DNA from: Polaribacter porphyrae
GTDB lineage: Bacteria > Bacteroidota > Bacteroidia > Flavobacteriales > Flavobacteriaceae
Length of the DNA: 64,000 nt
Direction of reading: 5' to 3'
NCBI RefSeq assembly: GCF_002954685.1
Contig: NZ_MSCN01000001.1
Location: 1,243,980-1,307,979 of the forward strand
A program made the translations under genes and the position numbers. The number at the start of each line of letters is the position of its first letter. The first letter of the stretch is position 1. Positions 25,464 to 34,128 of the stretch are shown here, piece after piece. A model generated the notes under the pieces. It was not told the DNA's origin. It was given only the letters and a program-made list of their open reading frames with translations, and did no database searches.

Positions 25464-28400
25464 TTAAAAATTAACATTCATACCAAATAAAAATGTCTTT
25501 GGATTTGGATAAAAACCTTGATCTATACCTCCCCCAATTGGATTACCATTTGAAGTAGTTGGATCATAACCTCTGTATTTAGTCAATGTAAATAAGTTTG
25601 TTGCTGAAAAGTAAAATCTTAATTTGTCAAAACTTAATTTTTCTAAAACTTTATCACTAAAACTATAGCCTAATTGTACATTTTGTAATCTTACAAAAGA
25701 ACCGTCTTCAACATAAAAATCAGAGAATAAATTATTACCAGTTGCACCTGTAGTTACTCTAGGAAAAGTATTACTAGTTCCTGGACCTGTCCATCTATCT
25801 AAATAATAAGTAGGTCTGTTTGTTAAAGGTAAATTTCTCTCATAGTTTCTAACTATTTCATTACCTAAAGATGCAAAGGCATAAGCACTAAAATCAAATC
25901 TCTTGTAATTAAAAGATAAATTCAAACCCATAGTTAAGTCTGCTATTGGATCACCTATATAAGTTCTATCATCACTATCAATTATACCATCACCATTTAC
26001 ATCAACAAATCTTAAATCTCCTGGTGTTGCATTAGTTTGAGTTGCATGTGCATTAACATCTGCTTGGGTTTGAAATAACCCATTAGTTTTATATCCGTAA
26101 AAATATCCAATTGGGAATCCAGCTTCCATTCTAGATGGTGGCTCTTGACCTACCCCAAAAGATCCTCCTTCAATTATTCCTGTAGAATTACCAACAAAAG
26201 TTACTACATTATCTAATGTTGTGAAATTGTAATTTATGTTAAAATTAAAATCTTCTGAAACTGTTTCTTTATATCCAATTGAAAATTCAAAACCAGAATT
26301 CTCTACATTACCTGCATTAACTACTGGCACTGAAGAACCAGGAGCAGCAACACCTATAATACCTGATGTTTGAGCTGACACTAAAAGATCTTCAGTAGTT
26401 TTCTTAAAGTAATCTGCTGTGATATTGATTTTATTAAAAAGCTCTATATCTACACCTATGTCTAGTGGAATTTGTTGTTCCCACTTAATTCCAGGGTTTG
26501 CAACTGGTCCTGATGCGATTCCTTGTACTAATTGATTATTAAATACATATTCTGCTTCTCCACTTAATAAAGATACAAACCTAAATGCTCCTGCAAAATC
26601 AATTCTATCGTTACCAATTATACCATAACTTGCTCTAAACTTTAAAAAGTTTATAACTTCAGATTCATTTAAAAAATCTTCTTCTGATGCTACCCAACCT
26701 ACAGATGCTGTAGGAAAAAAACCAAATTTGTTTTCTGGACCAAAGCTAGAAGAACCATCTCTTCTAATTACTGCAGAAAATAAATATTTACCATCATAAG
26801 CATACTGTAATCTTGCAAAATATGAAAGTAACCTACTATCAAAAGATAAATTTGAACCTCCATTATTGTTTCTATGAATTGCAAGTCCGTCTCCATTTGC
26901 TACTGGTCCAGCAATATTTACATCATTTAAATCTGTACCTGTTGCATTACTTGTTAAAATAGTTTTAAATCTACTTATAGATTTAAATACTGATGTACCC
27001 ATCATTGCTTTTACATCATGTACATCATTAAACAATCTTTCATATTTCACAAAAGCATCAAATGTATAATCGAAAAAATTTTGTTTAAAATCTACAAAAG
27101 TTGATTGATCTATATTAAAAACATTTCCATTTCCATAACTATAGATTTGATTAAATGTATTCGTTGTTGAAACAGAATAATTGGCTTGGAATCTTGTTTC
27201 TGCAGAGAAATAATCATAAAACTTATAATTTAACCCATAACTTCCAGAAATTTTATTGACCCAAGTTCGATTTTCAGCATTATCTATTTGAGCAAGTGGA
27301 TTTGCAACCTCTATTCCTGTGCCTGTTACTGGAGGTCTAGAGAAATCTCCATTACCATCGTTAACAGGTGTTGTTGCTGGCATATTCAATGCATTATATA
27401 ATATTGATCCTAAAGCATCTTCGATCAGATTTCTTTTATTGGTATTTGTATAAATTGTAGAAGAAGTAAATTTTAAGTTTTCTAGTATATCTGTATCAAA
27501 ATTAAATCTAATATTTCTTCTGTTAAAATTTGCTTTATCACCACCAACTATACCATCTTGACTTAAAACCGATAAGCCAAGTGAATAAGTAGATTTTTCA
27601 GTACCTTTATTTAAAGTATAGTCAACACTATATATTGGTGCTGTTTCAAATGCTTCATCTTGCCAATTAGTTCCTTGACCTAAACCACTTACATTAGAAA
27701 AAGGTAAAGCCTCACCATTTGCTGCAAAAGCTTCATTTGCTAGTAATGCATATTCTGTAGCATTTAATAAAGGAATCTTTCTTGTGGTTTGCTGAAAACC
27801 TGTATACATATTTAGTGTTGATTTAAAGTCCGAATTTTTTCTTCCAGATTTAGTTGTTACTAAAATAACTCCATTTGCAGCTCTAACTCCGTAAATACCT
27901 GCTGCTGCATCTTTAAGAATATTAATAGACTCAATATCTGATGGATTTACAACACTTAGATCTTCTATTACCCTACCATCTAAAAGGATTAATGGTCTGG
28001 AATCTCCATTTGTAGAAACACCTCTAATTCTAATATTAGATGCAGCTCCAGGAGAACCTGAATTTTGTGTAATGTTAACTCCTGCTACTTGACCCTGTAG
28101 TGCCTGCTCAATTCTTGTAGGCTTTAAATCTTCAATTTGTGCACTACCAACAACTGTAACTGCTCCTGTAACTTCTTTCTTGGTTTGTGTACCATAACCT
28201 ATCACTACTATCTCATCTAAAGATTCGGCTGATTCATCTAAAGAAACATCTATTTGTGATTGGTTAACTATTACCTCTTTTGTTTTGTATCCTAAATAAT
28301 TAAAAACCAAAACAGCACCTTTTTTTACTTTTGATAAGTTGTAAACTCCATCAAAATCAGTTTCAGTACCAATAGTAGTTCCCTTAATTTGAATACTTAC

Positions 28401-28517
28401 CCCAGGTAAAATATCACCTGTTTTGGCATCCTTTACAATTCCTTTAATGTTGATTGTTTGTGCAAAAACAAAAACACTGTTAATTAGGAATAGTAATAAC
28501 ATTATTTTTTTTCTCAT
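25464..28517 (-). CDS. susC: SusC/RagA-like TonB-dependent transporter
   Basis: This 1017-residue outer-membrane transporter has a signal peptide (ending VFVFAQ, residue 20), a carboxypeptidase-D-like regulatory domain (about 22-92) and the SusC motif DEIVVIGYGT (101-110). A plug domain with IRIRGVSTNGD and a large beta-barrel ending in FLFGMNVNF complete it. With SusD it imports glycan oligomers using TonB energy. It is the first gene of its unit; the 211-bp upstream gap carries the 30-bp element at 28574-28603. The regulator gene lies immediately upstream on the same strand. Confidence 0.96.
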   Translation of the reverse strand: MRKKIMLLLFLINSVFVFAQTINIKGIVKDAKTGDILPGVSIQIKGTTIGTETDFDGVYNLSKVKKGAVLVFNYLGYKTKEVIVNQSQIDVSLDESAESLDEIVVIGYGTQTKKEVTGAVTVVGSAQIEDLKPTRIEQALQGQVAGVNITQNSGSPGAASNIRIRGVSTNGDSRPLILLDGRVIEDLSVVNPSDIESINILKDAAAGIYGVRAANGVILVTTKSGRKNSDFKSTLNMYTGFQQTTRKIPLLNATEYALLANEAFAANGEALPFSNVSGLGQGTNWQDEAFETAPIYSVDYTLNKGTEKSTYSLGLSVLSQDGIVGGDKANFNRRNIRFNFDTDILENLKFTSSTIYTNTNKRNLIEDALGSILYNALNMPATTPVNDGNGDFSRPPVTGTGIEVANPLAQIDNAENRTWVNKISGSYGLNYKFYDYFSAETRFQANYSVSTTNTFNQIYSYGNGNVFNIDQSTFVDFKQNFFDYTFDAFVKYERLFNDVHDVKAMMGTSVFKSISRFKTILTSNATGTDLNDVNIAGPVANGDGLAIHRNNNGGSNLSFDSRLLSYFARLQYAYDGKYLFSAVIRRDGSSSFGPENKFGFFPTASVGWVASEEDFLNESEVINFLKFRASYGIIGNDRIDFAGAFRFVSLLSGEAEYVFNNQLVQGIASGPVANPGIKWEQQIPLDIGVDIELFNKINITADYFKKTTEDLLVSAQTSGIIGVAAPGSSVPVVNAGNVENSGFEFSIGYKETVSEDFNFNINYNFTTLDNVVTFVGNSTGIIEGGSFGVGQEPPSRMEAGFPIGYFYGYKTNGLFQTQADVNAHATQTNATPGDLRFVDVNGDGIIDSDDRTYIGDPIADLTMGLNLSFNYKRFDFSAYAFASLGNEIVRNYERNLPLTNRPTYYLDRWTGPGTSNTFPRVTTGATGNNLFSDFYVEDGSFVRLQNVQLGYSFSDKVLEKLSFDKLRFYFSATNLFTLTKYRGYDPTTSNGNPIGGGIDQGFYPNPKTFLFGMNVNF

Positions 28518-28573
28518 GTAAATAACTTTAAATTATTGATTCTGTAAAAATACCAACATTAACTTGTTAAATA

Positions 28574-28603
28574 CATAAAAAAACCCTCAACAAAAAACAT
28601 ACA
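28574..28603 (-). promoter_or_regulatory. 30-bp element upstream of susC, shared with 20537-20566
   Basis: The top strand contains ACCCTCAACAA between CATAAAAAA and CATACA, matching the copy upstream of the barrel fusion gene at 26 of 30 positions. It lies 57 bp before the susC start codon. It is the best candidate in this unit for regulator binding. Confidence 0.6.
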
Positions 28604-28728
28604 CAATAACAAAACAGCATAAAAACCTTTGATAGCCTATATGTTAAAAAATGTTAAAAATGAGAATAAAAAAGAAAATTAAAAAATGTTGTAGTTATGT
28701 ATAGTTGTTTTTATGAGTTGAGCAGTGC

Positions 28729-31530
28729 TTATATTTCAATGATGTAGTTTGTTAAGTTTGCATTATGCGAAAGGTTCATTTTTTTTCTTAAACGATAACG
28801 CTTAACTTCTACACTTCTTGGAGAAATATTTAATAAAGGAGCTATTTCTTTAGAAGATAGATTTAATCTTAAATATGCGCATAATCTTAAATCATTTGGA
28901 GTTAACTCTGGATGTTTGGTTTTTATTTTTTTCAAAAAGTTCTTATCTGCATTATTAAAGGCTTCTTGAAACAATTTCCAGTCATCAGTATTGTTTAAAT
29001 TTTTATCAATTATCTTAATAACCTTGTCTATGTTTTCTTTCCCTCTAGATAACAATTCAGCTTTTATCGTATTTAAAAATTCATTCTTTTTTATAATACT
29101 CATTGTAGAAGTAGCTAACTCTCTATTTTTACTTTCTATATCACTCCTTAACTTATCATTATTTAGCTTTATTATCTTTTGTTTATTCTCTAATTCTTTT
29201 AATTCTAGTTCTTTTTGAGCTCTTTCTAAAACATCTTGTTTCTGTTTTTTGTAATATCTTCTTGAGGCTAAATGCAAAAAAATAAGTACTGTTACTGCTA
29301 GGGCTAAATAAAGAAACTTTAAGAAATTAGACAAATACCATGGTTTACCAATAGTAAAAGTACATTCAGCAATATTTGTACTATACTTACCATCAATAAA
29401 AGATCTTACCTTGAAGTGATATTCTCCTGGTAATAAATTTTCAAATAAAAATGAACTCTTATCAGACTTTTTGCTCCATTTTTCATTTAAACCTACTAGT
29501 TTGTATTGGTATTTTACAGAAGATACTTTATTAAAATTAGGAACACTATAAAAGAATTCTATATTATTTTCATTGTCTTTGAAAGTAATTTCTTTCTTAA
29601 TGTTTACACTCTTTTGTTGATTGTCTAATTCATTACTTAAAACTTTATTGATAGAAACTTCAAAATCGCTTGGCTCTTTGATTAGGTTTAAATTGACAGT
29701 TAAGTATCCGTTAGAAGTACCTATTAAGTACTTTCTATCTTTAAGGTGGATAATATTTTCATAACCAGAAGCTCCTTTGTGAATTGAACCTTTAATAGGG
29801 ATTATGTTTAAGTCTGGTTTATCACTTAATTTACCTGGTGCTATGTAACGTATATCATCTTTGGTAAAAGACCATAACTTATTATATGTTTTATCGAAAA
29901 TAAGTTTAGCAGATAAGAAATGATTTTCTGGCATCAATTTACTATAGGTAGTATCAATTTCAAAAGAATCTTTGGTTTTATTATATATATATATACCTTT
30001 TTTACATGAATATAATAGCTCATTATTATATTCAATTAAACTTGAGTGAATTCCTTTCTCTACAGATTCATCTTTCTCAAGTTTTATTACTTTTTTTAAT
30101 TCTTTATCTAGCTGTAATTTAAAAACACCTTTATATTCGTGATTTACCAGAATTTTATTATCTCCAATTAATAAAAAGTACCTACTTGAGTTAGAAAAAC
30201 CTTCTACTTTATGGCTTAAGTACCAACTATTATTCCTCTTCTTTAATACATATAACCCATCATAGTTGCCTTGTAAAATGGTGCTTTCATTTATCTTTTG
30301 TAAGCTCCAGTTTCCTTCTATCTCACAAATTAAATTAGCTTTATTATTAGTGATAATAAAGGTCCCTGAATCATGGCTGCAAAATAAAGTTTCATCTATT
30401 TCTTGTAAATTCCAAACTTGCCCTTGAGTGTTATCCATAAATTCAAAATCTCCTTCAGAATCTATTTTTTTATAATATAAACCTTGATTTGTACCTAAAT
30501 ATAAGTGATTATTAAAAACTTTAGACGCATAAATAGTTCCCCAAAAGTTCGTTTTTTTTACAAATAATTTAAAAGGTGATTTAAGATTAATTGTATTTAT
30601 ACCATTATCTAGCCCCAACCAAATATTGTCATCTATATCCTCAAAAATGGATAAAACAGTATTATTACTTAAGCCTAAACCTTGATTAATTTGATAAATT
30701 ATTTCTCCATTTTTATGTATTTTAATAAAGCCATTAGAGATAGTACCCAATACTATATTTCCGTTTCTTAACTTTTTAGAGCTATATATGGTTTTATTAA
30801 AAAGTATGCTATCTGCATCAATATTCCATCTTTTTACTTTTTGATTTTCTAAATAGAAAAAACCTTTTTTTTGAGTTAAAAAAAATAACTTACTATCTTT
30901 AAGAAAAATATCTATAACTTTATTATTCTTTAAAATATCATCTTCAGATATTAATTTAGGATTTCCATTTTCTATCATAAAAATTCCTTTTTCTAACTCT
31001 TGAAAATAAATAGTATTTTCTACTTTAGATAGTTTGGTAATACTTTTAGTAGCATTTATTACTTTTAATAGTTTTGTTTTTAAATTATAGAGGTATATTC
31101 TTTGTAAAGATTTAAAAATCATCCAACCATCTAGCTCCGAAATTTCCCAAATTTGCTCATCCTCGAGCATTTCTATTTTATTTTTCTTTACTATGGATGT
31201 ATATTCTAAAAGACCAAAATCATTTTTTGTCCAAAATCCAAAATCCATGTAAAAACCAGTATAGATTCTTTCATTAAAACACTTAACAGAACGCATTATT
31301 GTTTCATTTGGAGTTGGATATAACTCCCAAGTCTCACCATTAAACTCTAATAAACCTTCGTTATTTGCTACATAAATAAACTTGTTATTTGCTTGAGAAA
31401 CTCCCCAATTTTGATTTTCTGCTCCATAATCTTCAGTAGAAAATATATTTATAGGAGGAACTTCTTGTGATAAAGTTGTAGTAACAATTAAAAATATATT
31501 TATAAGAAATAATAGATTTTTTTTTTGCAT
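28729..31530 (-). CDS. Membrane-anchored sensor with beta-propeller, Y_Y_Y domain and LuxR-type HTH
   Basis: This 933-residue protein has an N-terminal signal peptide or anchor (1-22), a long region of short WD/reg_prop-like blades (about 30-620), and a Y_Y_Y domain (about 630-725, with YKLVGLNEKWS and LPGEYHFKVRS). A single transmembrane helix (about 733-753), a coiled coil (about 755-810) and a C-terminal LuxR-type helix-turn-helix (about 875-933, LSSKEIAPLLNISPRSVEVK) follow. It looks like a hybrid two-component sensor whose kinase and receiver have been dropped, so the DNA-binding end stays attached to the membrane. It lies just upstream of susC and is inferred to sense beta-glucan oligomers in the periplasm and switch on the locus, as SusR-like proteins do. 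Confidence 0.88.
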   Translation of the reverse strand: MQKKNLLFLINIFLIVTTTLSQEVPPINIFSTEDYGAENQNWGVSQANNKFIYVANNEGLLEFNGETWELYPTPNETIMRSVKCFNERIYTGFYMDFGFWTKNDFGLLEYTSIVKKNKIEMLEDEQIWEISELDGWMIFKSLQRIYLYNLKTKLLKVINATKSITKLSKVENTIYFQELEKGIFMIENGNPKLISEDDILKNNKVIDIFLKDSKLFFLTQKKGFFYLENQKVKRWNIDADSILFNKTIYSSKKLRNGNIVLGTISNGFIKIHKNGEIIYQINQGLGLSNNTVLSIFEDIDDNIWLGLDNGINTINLKSPFKLFVKKTNFWGTIYASKVFNNHLYLGTNQGLYYKKIDSEGDFEFMDNTQGQVWNLQEIDETLFCSHDSGTFIITNNKANLICEIEGNWSLQKINESTILQGNYDGLYVLKKRNNSWYLSHKVEGFSNSSRYFLLIGDNKILVNHEYKGVFKLQLDKELKKVIKLEKDESVEKGIHSSLIEYNNELLYSCKKGIYIYNKTKDSFEIDTTYSKLMPENHFLSAKLIFDKTYNKLWSFTKDDIRYIAPGKLSDKPDLNIIPIKGSIHKGASGYENIIHLKDRKYLIGTSNGYLTVNLNLIKEPSDFEVSINKVLSNELDNQQKSVNIKKEITFKDNENNIEFFYSVPNFNKVSSVKYQYKLVGLNEKWSKKSDKSSFLFENLLPGEYHFKVRSFIDGKYSTNIAECTFTIGKPWYLSNFLKFLYLALAVTVLIFLHLASRRYYKKQKQDVLERAQKELELKELENKQKIIKLNNDKLRSDIESKNRELATSTMSIIKKNEFLNTIKAELLSRGKENIDKVIKIIDKNLNNTDDWKLFQEAFNNADKNFLKKIKTKHPELTPNDLRLCAYLRLNLSSKEIAPLLNISPRSVEVKRYRLRKKMNLSHNANLTNYIIEI

Positions 31531-31643
31531 AAATTATTTCATTTTTATACGAATTTAGCAAAATATATATAACATTGGGTATTTTATGTAAACTTCGAGA
31601 GGTAATTTAGGTTAAAAATGAAGTGTTTTCTGTGTTATTTATC

Positions 31644-31654
31644 ACGCAAAGCGT
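31644..31654. promoter_or_regulatory. Small inverted repeat in the divergent intergenic region
   Basis: ACGC-AAA-GCGT lies within a larger imperfect dyad (TTATTT / AAATAA flanks) between the divergently transcribed regulator gene and the small membrane-protein genes. It could be an operator. No second copy was found in the window. Confidence 0.25.
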
Positions 31655-31725
31655 AAATAATATTAACATAATTTTAAGATTTAAAAATAATTGACTAAAT
31701 TTATAATATAATATTAATTGATTTG

Positions 31726-31914
31726 ATGAACTTGATGAAGAAGTTAGGAATAGCTAACACTTTAATGTTATTATTATGTGTATTAATAATACTTGTAGCT
31801 GAATACTTATTTTTAGTGGGTGATAAATTACACGGAATTTTTTTAGGTCTATGGCCCCCGACTTTATTAGGTATAATGATTTACATAAAACTTATAAAAA
31901 ATGAGCGCAAATGA
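31726..31914 (+). CDS. Small two-helix membrane protein, unknown function
   Basis: This short frame encodes about 62 residues from the ATG at 31726; an in-frame TTG precedes it, and an ATG at 31735 is another possible start. There are two hydrophobic segments, ANTLMLLLCVLIILVAEYLF and a second around GIFLGLWPPTLLGIMIYI, and a basic C-terminus (KLIKNERK). It overlaps the next small gene by 14 bp in another frame, a sign of translational coupling and of both being real. I do not recognise the family. It could be a subunit or regulator of an inner-membrane complex. It is divergent from the sensor gene. Confidence 0.6.
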   Translation: MNLMKKLGIANTLMLLLCVLIILVAEYLFLVGDKLHGIFLGLWPPTLLGIMIYIKLIKNERK

Positions 31915-32011
31915 TATAATTCTCTACTTTTCTATTTTTGTAGGAATATGCGTAATTATCTGGGCTTATTTTATGATAAATCAATACGATAAAGTTAATA
32001 AAGAAGACTAA
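31901..32011 (+). CDS. 36-residue single-helix membrane protein, unknown function
   Basis: A 36-codon frame begins inside the end of the 31726-31914 gene. It encodes a short N-terminus (MSAND), one clear transmembrane helix (IILYFSIFVGICVIIWAYFM) and a charged tail (NQYDKVNKED). Its stop overlaps the stop of the convergent GH97 gene by 4 bp. The overlap with the preceding small gene suggests a coupled microprotein pair. The size and layout recall small accessory subunits of transporters or oxidases, but no such partner gene is next to it. The function is unknown. Confidence 0.5.
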   Translation: MSANDIILYFSIFVGICVIIWAYFMINQYDKVNKED

Positions 32012-34125
32012 TTTTTCTTTTTTATACTTATAGCCAAACCTCCACCAGCTGCTAAATTAAATTTTAATTTAGTGTTTTTATCAACATTTATAGTATCAAA
32101 ATCTATATCTAAAGGGTTGTCATTCCAATGTGCGTTTTTCCCATCTTTATAAATTTTTGCTTGGTATGTTTGATCTTTATCCAAAAAACTAAAATCAACT
32201 TCTATTTCTCTAGCGTTTTCATCAGTAATACTTCCTAAAAACCAATTTTCTGTTTTACGCTCTTTTCTTGAAATAGTTACAAAATTACCAATTTCACCAT
32301 TTAAAACTTTGGTTTCTGACCAATCTACACCCACATCTTTAATAAACTCTAAAGGTTTTGGATTTGCTTCATAATGTTCTACCAAATCTGCAGCCATTTG
32401 TACAGGACTGTAAATAACCACATACAAAGCCAATTGATGTGCTAATGTTGTATTTACTTGATTTTCTTTTTTATATTCATCAAATTTGATGTTAAAAATA
32501 CCTGGAGTAAAATCTATAGGGCCTGCCAACATTCTTGTAAAAGCTACTATTGATAAATGTTCTGGAGGATTGCCTCCATCTTGAGACCATGCATTAAATT
32601 CTTGTCCACGCAAACCTTCTCTAGAAATAATATTTGGATACGTTCTTCTTAAACCTGTAGCTTTTATAGGCTCATGAGCATTTACAGCAACTTGATATTT
32701 GGCTGCTTTTATAGCTGCATTGTTATATTGATTTACCATGTATTGTCCATGATGATATTCTCCTTTTGGCAAAATTTTACCAACATAACCAGATTTTACA
32801 GCATGTATTCCATATTTCTGCATCAAAGCATAGGCTGTATCTTGTTGTTTTTCGTATGTTTGTGTAGCTGCAGATGTTTCATGATGCATGATAATTTGTA
32901 CTCCTTTTTCTTTTGCGTAGGCTGTAACTTCCTCTAAATTATAATCTGGATAAGGAGTTACAAAATCGAAAACGCCTTCTCTGTCTTCGAAACCAATCCA
33001 ACGTTCCCAACCTGTATTCCAACCTTCTACTAGAACTCCACCAATATTATTTTTTGCAGAAAAATCAATAAATCGTTTTACATTTTCAGTGGTTGCTCCA
33101 TGTTTTCCATGGGCTTTTCCTGTATCTGTCCATTTTCCATCAATCATTTCCATACCATAATCCCAAGAAGATTTTCCTAAATGCATCTCCCACCAAACTC
33201 CAGTATATTTCATTGGTGTAAACCAAGAAACATCGCCCAATTTATTAGGTTCGTTTAAGTTTACAATTAAATTAGAAGCAATCAAATCTGGAGCATTGTC
33301 TGTAATCTGAATAGTTCTCCATGGAGTTTTAAATGGTAAAGTTCTTTTTACTTTATAATCTGTATTTCTAGAACCTACCAAACTACTTTTTAAAGATAAA
33401 TTTTTAGTGTCTACTTTTAAGGTCATTCCTGCATAATCTACCAAAGCTGCTTCATGAAAACTTAAATGAACTCCATTTTTACTTACTAAAGTAACAGGAG
33501 TATTTACCGCGTTTTCTGGAATATAAGATTGTGCTAAATTAGTTTTTGGTATGTAGGATTTTGCATCAATTTCAGAGAATTTTGTAGTGCTATACAAATG
33601 TTCGTAAATATCCCAGTCTCCAGGAATCCAAAAGGTTTTATAATCTTCTGTTAAATTGAATTCTGTATGTTCTTCTTTTATTAAAACTTCTTTTAAATTT
33701 TCTTGTTCAGGAAATTCGTATCTAAATCCAACTCCATCATTAAAAACTCGAAAAACCAAATTTACTTTACGTTGTAAATCATCTCTTTCTTGTAACTTAA
33801 TTTTAATTTCATTATAGTTGTTTTCTACATCTAATTGCTCACCCCAAGGCATTTGCCAAGTCTCTTCAACTTCTATTGGTTTTTTAACTTTTGCAATAAA
33901 ACCTTTTGTTAATTCAGGAGCATTTGTAAATTCAAACCCCACAAAAGAAGTATCTATAACAGCCTTTTCTTTGTAATTTACAATGTAGAAAAAACGACCT
34001 TCATTATTTAAATAAAACTGAACTTTTGTATTTTCATCTGGTGAAAATACTTTAGAAGAATCAACACCACATGAGGAAAAGAAACCTATTAAAGTAAAAA
34101 TAAAAAGAAATTTGATTGATTTCAT
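32008..34125 (-). CDS. susB: GH97 alpha-glucosidase, SusB-like, lipoprotein
   Basis: This 705-residue lipoprotein (FFSSC, Cys19) belongs to GH97. It has an N-terminal beta-super-sandwich (about 25-300), a catalytic barrel (about 300-610) and a C-terminal beta domain. The glutamates of the inverting, SusB-type active site are in IIMHHETSA (E416), VNAHEPIKATG (E485) and REGLRGQEFN (E509); their spacing matches that of SusB (E439, E508, E532). It releases glucose from the ends of malto-oligosaccharides in the periplasm. It is the last gene of the starch catabolic operon, 3 bp after a GH13 gene. Confidence 0.93.
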   Translation of the reverse strand: MKSIKFLFIFTLIGFFSSCGVDSSKVFSPDENTKVQFYLNNEGRFFYIVNYKEKAVIDTSFVGFEFTNAPELTKGFIAKVKKPIEVEETWQMPWGEQLDVENNYNEIKIKLQERDDLQRKVNLVFRVFNDGVGFRYEFPEQENLKEVLIKEEHTEFNLTEDYKTFWIPGDWDIYEHLYSTTKFSEIDAKSYIPKTNLAQSYIPENAVNTPVTLVSKNGVHLSFHEAALVDYAGMTLKVDTKNLSLKSSLVGSRNTDYKVKRTLPFKTPWRTIQITDNAPDLIASNLIVNLNEPNKLGDVSWFTPMKYTGVWWEMHLGKSSWDYGMEMIDGKWTDTGKAHGKHGATTENVKRFIDFSAKNNIGGVLVEGWNTGWERWIGFEDREGVFDFVTPYPDYNLEEVTAYAKEKGVQIIMHHETSAATQTYEKQQDTAYALMQKYGIHAVKSGYVGKILPKGEYHHGQYMVNQYNNAAIKAAKYQVAVNAHEPIKATGLRRTYPNIISREGLRGQEFNAWSQDGGNPPEHLSIVAFTRMLAGPIDFTPGIFNIKFDEYKKENQVNTTLAHQLALYVVIYSPVQMAADLVEHYEANPKPLEFIKDVGVDWSETKVLNGEIGNFVTISRKERKTENWFLGSITDENAREIEVDFSFLDKDQTYQAKIYKDGKNAHWNDNPLDIDFDTINVDKNTKLKFNLAAGGGLAISIKKKN

Positions 34126-34128
34126 AGC

